From Anaerolineae bacterium (lineage in GTDB: Bacteria; Chloroflexota; Anaerolineae; DRVO01): DNA of 13,268 nt. Shown piece by piece: positions 7,302 through 13,268 of the stretch (positions are counted from its first letter, which is position 1; each line of letters opens with the position of its first letter). The notes beneath the pieces were generated by a model. The model saw only the letters and a list, made by a program, of their open reading frames with translations. It did no database searches and was not told the DNA's origin. A program made the position numbers and the translations under genes. The stretch spans positions 1 through 13,268 of the forward strand of contig JAAYAV010000067.1 in NCBI GenBank assembly GCA_012719195.1. Reading direction: 5' to 3'.

Positions 7302-7374
7302 GAGTAGAGGTCACCGGCCGGCTCCAGACGCTGTTCACTATAGTCCGCGCGACGGGCAGGCAACAAGGCTTCGG

Positions 7375-7423
7375 GTGACATGCTGGTGTCGCCCGGTGAC
7401 AGGCGAGTGCCACGGAAGTGACA
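7375..7423 (+). repeat. Three GTGACA repeats spaced 21 and 22 bp apart
   Basis: GTGACA occurs at 7375-7380, 7396-7401 and 7418-7423, so the copies lie on one face of the helix, two turns apart. The last ends 11 bases before the regulator's ATG and lies partly next to its ribosome site. A fourth copy is at 7090-7095. The arrangement suggests autoregulation by the regulator, as direct repeats in phase are typical operator arrays, but the binding protein is unknown. Confidence 0.4.
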
Positions 7424-7434
7424 GAGGCGGTGCC

Positions 7435-8667
7435 ATGACCGGCGGCGAGATGCCAGCGGACTTCCCCCAACAGGTGCGGGATGTCCTCGCTCACTTGTAC
7501 GATACAGCCCACCTCCAGCGACACCACCTGCTGTCGTACCTCGTTCCTGCTGACTTGGCCGAACCGCGGAGCCGGGCCCAGTACCTGCGTGAGACGGTGA
7601 TACAGGCCATTACCGCCCTCAAGCCCCCTCCCGGCGTCTCGCCACATCACCCCGCCTACAGGCCCTATACCATCCTACGCGGCCGGTACGTCGAGGCTAG
7701 CAGCAGCGAGGATCTTCAGGAGAAGCTTGCCATCGGTCGCCGCCAGTTCTTTCGGGAGCAACGGAAGGCCATCGAAAGCATCGCGAGCGTCCTCTGGGAG
7801 AGACGTCTGCGCCTCAGCCGGGCTACCTCGGCCAACTACGCTCAGATTCTGGAGGACGAACTGGAGCAGCTCGGCCTCCAGAATCAGACAGTCTCGCTGG
7901 AGGGCATTCTTCGGGAGGCGATGGCGGCGGTGGCCAGCCTGGCAGCTGGGCGTAACGTCAGCGTGGTTCTTGATGCCTGGGAGAGTCCGGAGGCCCGCGT
8001 CGATGGAGCCGTCTGCCGGCAACTTCTGATAAGCCTGATGGCGTCGCTGGTGCAGCAGACGCTCGGCTCGAGTCTTGAGGTCCGGCTGGGCAGGCAGGGA
8101 CGCTGGGCGGTGATGGGTTGCCGCATTGTGGCACCGACCGACTCCGGCGTGGAGGCGGTCCTGCTCACCCCAGGCCGGTTGGCGCATCACCTGGGCGGGC
8201 AGCTCACCGTGGTGCCGGACGAGCAGGGGTTCCTGGTGGAACTGCGCTTACCGGTGGTACAGGACGAGACCGTCGCCATCGTGGATGACAACCCCAGGAC
8301 ATTGCGGCTGTTCGAGCGCTACCTGGAGCCGTACCACTACCGGCCCGTCCTCATTCAGAACAGCTCCCGGGCCTTGGCGGAGATTCGGGCCCTAGAGCCG
8401 GACGCGGTGGTGCTTGACATAATGATGAGAGAGACCGATGGCTGGGCCATACTACAGTCGTTGCGGACGGACCCCGCCACGAGAGACATCCCGGTGCTAG
8501 TCTGCTCGGTGCTGAACGATGCCGAGTTAGCACAGTCGCTGGGAGCCAGTGCCTACGTGCGCAAGCCCGTCAGCCAGGCGGAGCTGGTGCGGGCTCTGGA
8601 TCAGGTCCGCCAGGCTCGAGATAGCGGGCAGGGAAGGCTTCACACACCACCGTCAGCCACCGCGTGA
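7435..8667 (+). CDS. Response regulator with N-terminal HTH, degenerate HATPase domain and C-terminal receiver
   Basis: A 410-residue cytoplasmic protein with three parts. Residues about 45-122 contain RPYTILRGRYVEASSSEDLQ and EKLAIGRRQFFREQRKA, which resembles a sigma-region-4-like helix-turn-helix. Residues about 135-275 resemble a histidine-kinase ATPase core: RQLLISLMASLVQQT lines up with the N box and LAHHLGGQLTVV with the end of that domain. However, the N-box asparagines and the DxGxG and GxGxG loops are absent, and there is no His box. Residues 279-395 are a receiver with acidic pair D284-D285, phospho-acceptor D328 in VVLDIMM, S358 and K377 in RKP. The reading frame is open to 7234, but ATG 7435 has AGAGG seven bases upstream and starts the conserved part. 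Its 3' end overlaps the kinase gene on the other strand by 98 bp. It is probably a DNA-binding output partner of that kinase. Confidence 0.85.
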   Translation: MTGGEMPADFPQQVRDVLAHLYDTAHLQRHHLLSYLVPADLAEPRSRAQYLRETVIQAITALKPPPGVSPHHPAYRPYTILRGRYVEASSSEDLQEKLAIGRRQFFREQRKAIESIASVLWERRLRLSRATSANYAQILEDELEQLGLQNQTVSLEGILREAMAAVASLAAGRNVSVVLDAWESPEARVDGAVCRQLLISLMASLVQQTLGSSLEVRLGRQGRWAVMGCRIVAPTDSGVEAVLLTPGRLAHHLGGQLTVVPDEQGFLVELRLPVVQDETVAIVDDNPRTLRLFERYLEPYHYRPVLIQNSSRALAEIRALEPDAVVLDIMMRETDGWAILQSLRTDPATRDIPVLVCSVLNDAELAQSLGASAYVRKPVSQAELVRALDQVRQARDSGQGRLHTPPSATA

Positions 8668-10822
8668 TCTCGTTGGCGGTGAAGTGGGTGGCGCGGCGCA
8701 CCTGGATTAGGCCCGAGCCGAGATCGGCCATGTCCTGAGCGAAGCTCCGGGCGGTGATGGCGATGGCGGGCACCTCCCGTCCACCGGGGCGTTGGTGCAG
8801 CTCGTGTAGCACCCCCAGGCCGTCGACCCCGGGCAGGATCAGGTCGAGCAAGATGGCATCGGGGGCCTGATCAAGTAGGCGGATTGCCTCGAGTCCGTCG
8901 TAGGCCAGGTCTATCTCCAGATCGTGCTTCCGGGCCCGTAGGGCGCGCTCGACCAGCCTCCCAACTCCCGGGTCGTCATCCACGACGAGGAGCCGGCGGG
9001 CGTCGGGTGCGACCTGCTCCAGACTGTCGAGCAGGTGCTGCGTCGCGAAGGGCTTCATGAGAGTACTCGCGAAACCCTGAGAGGCCGCCAGGGTCTGCTC
9101 CAGCGGCCAGGAGCAGGTTATCACCGGCAGCCGCAGCTCGCCCGCGCCGGCAGCGATCTCCTCTTCGACGCCGGGGCGATCGGGCACGGCATTCTCGGGC
9201 AAGACGATGGCATCTGCCTTGGTGTGCTGGGCGGTGGCCAGCAACTCGGTGTGGTCGGCGACCTCGATGACCTGCACGCCCGACAGGTGGCGGGACAGCA
9301 GTCGCGCGAACTCCGGTGGCCGAGAGAGAACCACCAATCGGTGTGCCGCCTCAGGTTTGGAGGCTGGATAGCGCCAGTCGTGGGGCAGCCCGCTGGGCTG
9401 CAAGGCCGGAGAGGCACGATCGGGCAGTGGGATGGTGAAGTGGAAGGCACTTCCCTTACCGACCTCGCTCTCGGCCCAGATGTGTCCCCCGTGCAGCCGG
9501 ACGAACTGCCGGCACAGAGCCAGCCCCAGTCCGGTGCCGGCGTACTTGCGCCGCAGCGAACCGTCCACCTGGTGGAATTCCTGGAAGATCTCGCTGAGCT
9601 GCCCCTCGGTCATCCCGATGCCGGTGTCGGTCACGATGACCTCGATGATCTCCGGCGTAGTCCGCGCTTCGACGGTGATACTGCCGGCGTCGGTGAAGCG
9701 GACGGCGTTGTTGAGGAGATTCAGCAGTATCTGGCGGATCCGGGTTGGGTCGGCGTACACAGCGGGCAGGTCATCGGGAAGCTTGAGGCGCAGAGCGAGG
9801 GAGCCGTCGCGCAGCAGGCTCTTGGCCGTCTCCACCGTGTCCTGGATGAGGGGGGCCAGGTCGATGCGCTCCTTGTTCACCGGTAGGCGAGCCGCCTCGA
9901 TCTGGGCCAGATCCAGGACATCGTCGATCAGGCGCAGGAGGTGGGTGGCGCTTTCGTAGATCTCGGCGACGTCTCCCCGGAGTTCCGGCGTCCAGGTCAC
10001 TCCTTCGTAGTTATCCGGCGACATGTGCATCATCTGCGAGAAGCCGACGATCAGATGCAGGGGCGTCCGCAGTTCGTGGCTGATGTTGGCGGCGAACTGG
10101 CTCTTCAGCTGACGGGCGTGCTCTGACTCTTCCCGCGCCTCCGCTAGGTCGTAGGTCGTCCGCCGAAGTAGCAGGTTGGCGTCGGCTAGGTCTTTGAGCG
10201 TGCGGTTCAGTTTGCCGCGCTGGATCTGCAGCTCTCGCGTGGTGTGCCAAGCCTCCTCGTACCCCTGGAGGGCCCAGGAGAGGACCGAATGCAGGTTCCG
10301 CGACGTGAGCCACGAGATGGTGGCGTTGGCCCAGCAAAGGACGACGGCACCGAGTAGGAGCGGTTCCGGCCACGGCTCGGGGAGTATCCACCAGACCGCT
10401 CCGATCAAGGCGCTGCTTACGGCCGCGGTCACGAACGTCGGCGCCAAGCCGGGCAGGAGGGTGGCGCTGCTGATCGCCACGAGGAGAGCGAACGGTGCCG
10501 GCTGGCTCCGCTCAACCAACAGGGCGACGGCGGCGACGATGATGGCGCCACTAACGAGTAGGAACCGGCGTAGCCCAAGGGGACGGCTGACCACCACAAC
10601 CAGCGTCCCGAGGATGCCGATGCTCAGAGGCACGGCTAGGGGTGTGGCCTCCACCCGTGGATGGGTCGAGAGAAGCTGCCCCACCGTCCAGGCGTACCCG
10701 GCGATGACGGCTACCCAGCCGATGGTGTCGAGCGCCGACTGCTGGAGACTGGCCAGTTCGCCGGCCCAGTTGGCCTGGCGAATCGGGAAAGGACGATCCG
10801 GCTCGAACTCCTTGTACACCAT
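8570..10822 (-). CDS. Membrane hybrid sensor histidine kinase with two C-terminal receiver-like domains
   Basis: About 750 residues from ATG 10822 (numbering from that Met). Six hydrophobic segments between about 33 and 173 form a membrane sensor with little extracellular loop. A charged coiled region (about 187-245) leads to HisKA with the phosphorylated H249 in SHELRTPL. The ATPase domain has the N box NLLNNAVRF (368-376), DTGIGM (399-404), FQEFHQ and GTGLGLAL (429-436). Residues about 495-602 resemble a receiver but have SRP and LPEN where acidic residues belong. Residues about 609-725 are a second receiver with DDD (615-617) and phospho-acceptor D660 in LLDLILPG; the usual KP is replaced by VRR. 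The tail is Pro-rich. GTG at 10831 is an alternative start, but GAGGGA is only two bases before it and about nine to ten before the ATG. Convergent to the regulator and divergent from the transaldolase operon. Confidence 0.93.
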   Translation of the reverse strand: MVYKEFEPDRPFPIRQANWAGELASLQQSALDTIGWVAVIAGYAWTVGQLLSTHPRVEATPLAVPLSIGILGTLVVVVSRPLGLRRFLLVSGAIIVAAVALLVERSQPAPFALLVAISSATLLPGLAPTFVTAAVSSALIGAVWWILPEPWPEPLLLGAVVLCWANATISWLTSRNLHSVLSWALQGYEEAWHTTRELQIQRGKLNRTLKDLADANLLLRRTTYDLAEAREESEHARQLKSQFAANISHELRTPLHLIVGFSQMMHMSPDNYEGVTWTPELRGDVAEIYESATHLLRLIDDVLDLAQIEAARLPVNKERIDLAPLIQDTVETAKSLLRDGSLALRLKLPDDLPAVYADPTRIRQILLNLLNNAVRFTDAGSITVEARTTPEIIEVIVTDTGIGMTEGQLSEIFQEFHQVDGSLRRKYAGTGLGLALCRQFVRLHGGHIWAESEVGKGSAFHFTIPLPDRASPALQPSGLPHDWRYPASKPEAAHRLVVLSRPPEFARLLSRHLSGVQVIEVADHTELLATAQHTKADAIVLPENAVPDRPGVEEEIAAGAGELRLPVITCSWPLEQTLAASQGFASTLMKPFATQHLLDSLEQVAPDARRLLVVDDDPGVGRLVERALRARKHDLEIDLAYDGLEAIRLLDQAPDAILLDLILPGVDGLGVLHELHQRPGGREVPAIAITARSFAQDMADLGSGLIQVRRATHFTANEITRWLTVVCEAFPARYLEPGGPDPEPAPAPPG

Positions 10823-11007
10823 GTCGGTCACTCTCCCTCGGATCTACCGGTCAGCATAGGCGATGCTACGGGGAGGTGCCAGCGATCAGCCGGGCTCGAC
10901 CCCGGCCGCGTCTCAGTCACCGAAGCAACGCCCCGATGTCGGCGTATAGTGGGCGCCGCCCCTGTATCCGGAGGGTACCTCGTTCGGCTCTGCCGGTCCT
11001 GCTCGGC

Positions 11008-11036
11008 TTGATCCTGCTCTCTCCTCCTGCCATAAT
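11008..11036 (+). promoter_or_regulatory. Promoter of the transaldolase-creatininase operon
   Basis: TTGATC (11008-11013) and CATAAT (11031-11036) are spaced exactly 17 bases apart. The expected start near 11043 leaves a leader of about 60 bases before the transaldolase ATG. It lies in the 282-bp gap between the divergent kinase and transaldolase genes. Confidence 0.6.
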
Positions 11037-11104
11037 CGCCACGGTGCGCCGGAATCGACCGACGCGCCGGCATACAAGATCGCGAAAGCAGGGAGGCCCG
11101 GACT

Positions 11105-12295
11105 ATGCCTAGCAGCGCTCTCGAGAGCCTGGCTCGGTGCAGCGAGGACACGGAAATCTGGTTCGACTCGTCACCTCTCATCTACCGGCAGTGGGCCGAG
11201 GACTTCATCGCCCGGCGGGATGAGAGCGAGGCCGCGGCACTGGGCGCTGCTCTTGCGGCGCTCTACGACGCAAGCGACCCAGCCGCCGGGTATCTGCGCG
11301 GCAGCACTACCAACCAACCCCTTGCCCTACAGGCGCTGGACTCGCTCTGGCCCGAGTTCGAGGCCTGGGTGCACGCCCGCGCCCGGAGCAGCGGTGCGAG
11401 CGCGACGGAGGTCGCCTGGGACACGTTCAAGGAGGTGGCGCGCCGCGGCTCCGAGATGCTCATGCCCGTTTTCTCGGCATCCGGGAAGAGGTACGGCCAC
11501 ATCTGCGCCCAGGTGGATCCTCGTGTCAGCCACGACACGGACGCCATGGTGGAGCAGGCCGTTGAGCTCCACGCCCAGAACCCTAACGTCATGATCAAGA
11601 TGCCGGGAACGGCGGAGGGCATCGCCGGGGTGGAGCGCCTGGCCGCACTCGGGGTCTCCACCAATCTCACCCTTGCCTACACCCTTTCCCAGTTGCTGGC
11701 CCTGGCGGAGGCGGCTGAGGCCGGCTACCGGCAGGCGCTTGCCGCCGGTAGGGACCTGTCCGGCTGGCGATCCTGCTGCACCATGATGCTGGGGCGCTTC
11801 GAGGACCATCCGGAGTTCAAGCGTCAGGCGGTCGAAGCTGGCTTCGAGCTGAGTGAGACCGACCTCCGTTGGGCGGGGGTGGCGGTGCTGAAGAAGGCAT
11901 ACCGCCTCTACCAGGAGCGTGGGTACCACACCAAGCTGCTGGCGGCGTCCATGCGGGTTGGTCCCAAGGAAGACGGCCGTACCCGGATCTGGCATCTGGA
12001 CAAGTTCGCCGGCGGGGACATGGTTCTGACCATCTTCCCGAACATCATCGAAGAGTTCATGGCCGCCTATGCCGGCGAGACCATAGTCCCGCAGATCGAC
12101 GATCCTGTGCCCGGCGCCGTGGTGGACCGGCTGCGGAGAACGGCCTACTTCCGCCAGGCCTACGACGAGGGCGGCCTGGCTCCGGACGAGTTCGCCTCCT
12201 ATCCGCCCCTGGTGGCTACGGCGGAAGGGTTCGTGAAGGCCATGAACGACTTCGAGCAGCGGGTGGTGACGGCGGTCGACGCCGCGCGGGCATAG
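11105..12295 (+). CDS. Transaldolase-family protein
   Basis: A 396-residue member of the transaldolase (Schiff-base aldolase) TIM-barrel family. In the family a Lys forms an imine with a ketose donor and transfers a three-carbon unit to an aldehyde. Visible markers are EIWFDSSPL (17-25), RGSTTNQPL (65-73, usually GVTTNP), NVMIKMPGT with the probable imine Lys K165, VSTNLTLAYT after it, and LLAASMRVG at about 278-286. The length exceeds the compact classes and matches the long transaldolase/tal-like group. Substitutions in the TTNP motif suggest a divergent subgroup, so a substrate other than sedoheptulose-7-phosphate is possible. ATG 11105 has GGGAGG about eight bases upstream. It is the first gene of a two-gene operon, 34 bp ahead of the creatininase-family gene. 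Confidence 0.88.
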   Translation: MPSSALESLARCSEDTEIWFDSSPLIYRQWAEDFIARRDESEAAALGAALAALYDASDPAAGYLRGSTTNQPLALQALDSLWPEFEAWVHARARSSGASATEVAWDTFKEVARRGSEMLMPVFSASGKRYGHICAQVDPRVSHDTDAMVEQAVELHAQNPNVMIKMPGTAEGIAGVERLAALGVSTNLTLAYTLSQLLALAEAAEAGYRQALAAGRDLSGWRSCCTMMLGRFEDHPEFKRQAVEAGFELSETDLRWAGVAVLKKAYRLYQERGYHTKLLAASMRVGPKEDGRTRIWHLDKFAGGDMVLTIFPNIIEEFMAAYAGETIVPQIDDPVPGAVVDRLRRTAYFRQAYDEGGLAPDEFASYPPLVATAEGFVKAMNDFEQRVVTAVDAARA

Positions 12296-12329
12296 TGGCG
12301 CTGCCGCCAAGGGGTGTACAGGAGGACCG

Positions 12330-13040
12330 GTGAAGTACGAGGAGATGCGGCCCGACCAGATCAACGCTGTCCTGCGAGAGACTCCCCTGGCCTATCTGGT
12401 TTGGGGCGCGCACGAGTGGCACGGGGCACACAACCCCACCGGGCTGGACACGCTCAAGGCCTACCACATGACGCTGGATCTGTGCCGGGAGACGGGAGGA
12501 GTGGTGCTGCCGCCGGTCTACTGCGGCTACCAGACCATGAAGCCTTGGGGCGGCTTCAGCCACACCCTCGAGTTCTCCAAGGCCCTGGTCACCCAGTATG
12601 TGTACGAGCACCTCGAGAACCTCTACGAGGAGGGCTTCAAGGCGATCGTCCTGGTGATGGGGCACTACGGGTCAAAGCACGTCGAGGCCGTCAAGGAGGG
12701 GGTGGCCCGCTTCACCGAGAGGCACCGATTGCCCCGGGTGCTGGCCATCACCGACTACGAGCCCGCGTCTTGGGTTGACGTTAGGGGCGGTGACCACGCT
12801 GGGAAGAATGAGACCTCGCTGCTCCTGCATTATCGGCCCGATCTCGTCGATCTCAGTCGCCTACCCGAGGGTGCGCTGGACTCCGGCCGTGAGGGGTGCA
12901 CCGCCGACGCCAAGGAGGCGACTGCCGATCACGGCGCTAGGCTGGCGCGCCTATTTGTGGAGCAGGCCGCACCCCGGGTTCGCGCTCTCCTTGGCGAGGC
13001 GGTGGAGGGTTGGCCGGCCCACATCTCGCGCGGCGAATGA
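12330..13040 (+). CDS. Creatininase-family metal-dependent amidohydrolase
   Basis: A 236-residue enzyme of the creatininase fold, which normally carries two metal ions and hydrolyses cyclic amides or, in some members, sugar- or cyclitol-derived rings. Probable ligands are E29 and H31 in GAHEWHG, D40 in GLDT, H112 in GHYGS and E161 in HAGKNETS, all in the expected order. The length matches the family. The start is GTG 12330 with AGGAGG four bases upstream, a short but workable spacing. It lies 34 bp after the transaldolase gene, so they share a transcript. Family members include creatininase, MftE and ArfB-type deformylases, and as far as I recall the IolN ring hydrolase of inositol use in Thermotoga. 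The pairing with a transaldolase favours a carbohydrate role over creatinine. Confidence 0.88.
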   Translation: MKYEEMRPDQINAVLRETPLAYLVWGAHEWHGAHNPTGLDTLKAYHMTLDLCRETGGVVLPPVYCGYQTMKPWGGFSHTLEFSKALVTQYVYEHLENLYEEGFKAIVLVMGHYGSKHVEAVKEGVARFTERHRLPRVLAITDYEPASWVDVRGGDHAGKNETSLLLHYRPDLVDLSRLPEGALDSGREGCTADAKEATADHGARLARLFVEQAAPRVRALLGEAVEGWPAHISRGE

Positions 13041-13061
13041 CACTGCCCCTGTGGCCGGCTG

Positions 13062-13090
13062 TTGACATACTCTCGAAAGCATATTAGGAT
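13062..13090 (+). promoter_or_regulatory. Promoter of the flavodiiron gene
   Basis: A perfect TTGACA (13062-13067) lies 17 bases before TAGGAT (13085-13090). TATTAG (13082-13087) and GATACT (13088-13093) are other -10 choices with poorer spacing. It falls in the 94-bp gap after the creatininase-family gene, so the flavodiiron gene is probably a separate unit. Confidence 0.5.
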
Positions 13091-13134
13091 ACTAGGGAAT
13101 CTCAGGGTACACGCGTGCCCTATCGGAGGCGCCT

Positions 13135-13268
13135 ATGCCAGTTAAGGAGATCGTCGAGCGGGTTCATTCCGTGGGAGTGGTGGACTGGGATCGCCGTCTC
13201 TTCGACGCGCTCATCCCACTGCCCGATGGCACGAGCTACAACTCCTACCTGGTTCAGGGGTCGCAGAA
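13135..13268 (+). CDS. Flavodiiron protein (FprA-type A-type flavoprotein), 5' fragment
   Basis: Only the first 44 codons are in the window. They read MPVKEIVERVHSVGVVDWDR then RLFDALIPLPDGTSYNSYLV, which is the start of the metallo-beta-lactamase-like diiron domain of flavodiiron proteins, including the characteristic DWDRRLFD and GTSYN segments. These proteins reduce O2 or NO, protecting anaerobes or microaerobes. ATG 13135 has GGAGG five bases upstream. The diiron ligands (HxExD) and the flavodoxin domain lie beyond the window edge and cannot be checked. Confidence 0.85.
   Translation, partial: MPVKEIVERVHSVGVVDWDRRLFDALIPLPDGTSYNSYLVQGSQ

Larger units (their letters stand above)
6855..7434. 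other. 580-bp divergent control region without a gene
   Basis: Lies between the binding-protein gene (minus) and the response-regulator gene (plus) and should hold both promoters. It contains a 10-bp tandem repeat (7029-7047), a candidate promoter for the regulator (7274-7301), the self-complementary ACTATAGT (7337-7344), the palindrome CCGGCCGG (7314-7321) and three phased GTGACA repeats (7375-7423). I could not pick a convincing promoter for the minus-strand operon; TATCAT around 6945-6950 has no matching -35 box. Open frames here lack ribosome sites and look random. Confidence 0.5.

Noticed and set aside
6865..7303. Several 66-153-residue open frames in the divergent control region
   Set aside because: They conflict with one another, lack ribosome sites and recognisable motifs, and have the composition of random GC-rich DNA.
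11327..12364. 345-residue minus-strand frame opposite the transaldolase gene
   Set aside because: It is antisense to a gene with clear transaldolase motifs and contains no family signature of its own.
1..13268. CRISPR arrays, insertion sequences, prophage or toxin-antitoxin genes
   Set aside because: No array of spaced repeats, transposase motif, terminal inverted repeats or small paired genes was seen.

Overview
The window is GC-rich bacterial DNA, densely coded on both strands. It looks like a member of the Chloroflexota (Anaerolineae-like). This is inferred from three things: the Tat-type lipoprotein sugar-binding protein with an Ala/Pro/Thr-rich linker, a response regulator built as HTH + decayed kinase core + receiver, and a hybrid kinase with a six-helix membrane sensor. 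I have no marker gene, so the phylum is a moderate-confidence guess.

Layout. (1) 1-1327, minus: the N-terminal 442 residues of a CPH-type (P1B-3, CopB-like) copper/silver-transporting ATPase with a His-rich metal-binding tail. (2) 1481-1640, plus: a complete tRNA-Gly(TCC) unit with a sigma70-type promoter, encoded CCA and a strong hairpin terminator that may also stop the operon arriving from the other side. (3) 6854 down to 1923, minus: an ABC-transport operon in the order substrate-binding lipoprotein, a long intercistronic hairpin, permease 1, permease 2, a metal-site-less amidohydrolase homologue, and an amidohydrolase with an intact metal site. The last four genes are tightly packed, with 8-bp and 4-bp stop/start overlaps at two of the junctions. 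No ATP-binding subunit is present. (4) 6855-7434: a 580-bp control region carrying two sets of short direct repeats. (5) 7435-8667, plus, and 10822-8570, minus: a convergent pair, namely an HTH/pseudo-kinase/receiver regulator and a membrane hybrid histidine kinase, whose 3' ends overlap by 98 bp. (6) 11105-13040, plus: a two-gene operon of a transaldolase-family protein and a creatininase-family metal hydrolase, with a good promoter at 11008-11036. (7) 13135-end, plus: the start of a flavodiiron (FprA-type) protein behind its own TTGACA promoter.

Working together (inference): the binding protein and two permeases import a sugar or sugar-like compound, powered by an ATPase encoded elsewhere. 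The amidohydrolase (perhaps with its catalytically dead partner as a heteromer) hydrolyses or decarboxylates a product such as a lactone. The neighbouring two-component pair could sense the substrate or the physiological state. The transaldolase/creatininase operon may carry out later steps on a carbohydrate or cyclitol. None of these substrate assignments can be read from the sequence. The most unusual items are the live/dead amidohydrolase pair and the regulator that carries a decayed histidine-kinase ATPase domain.
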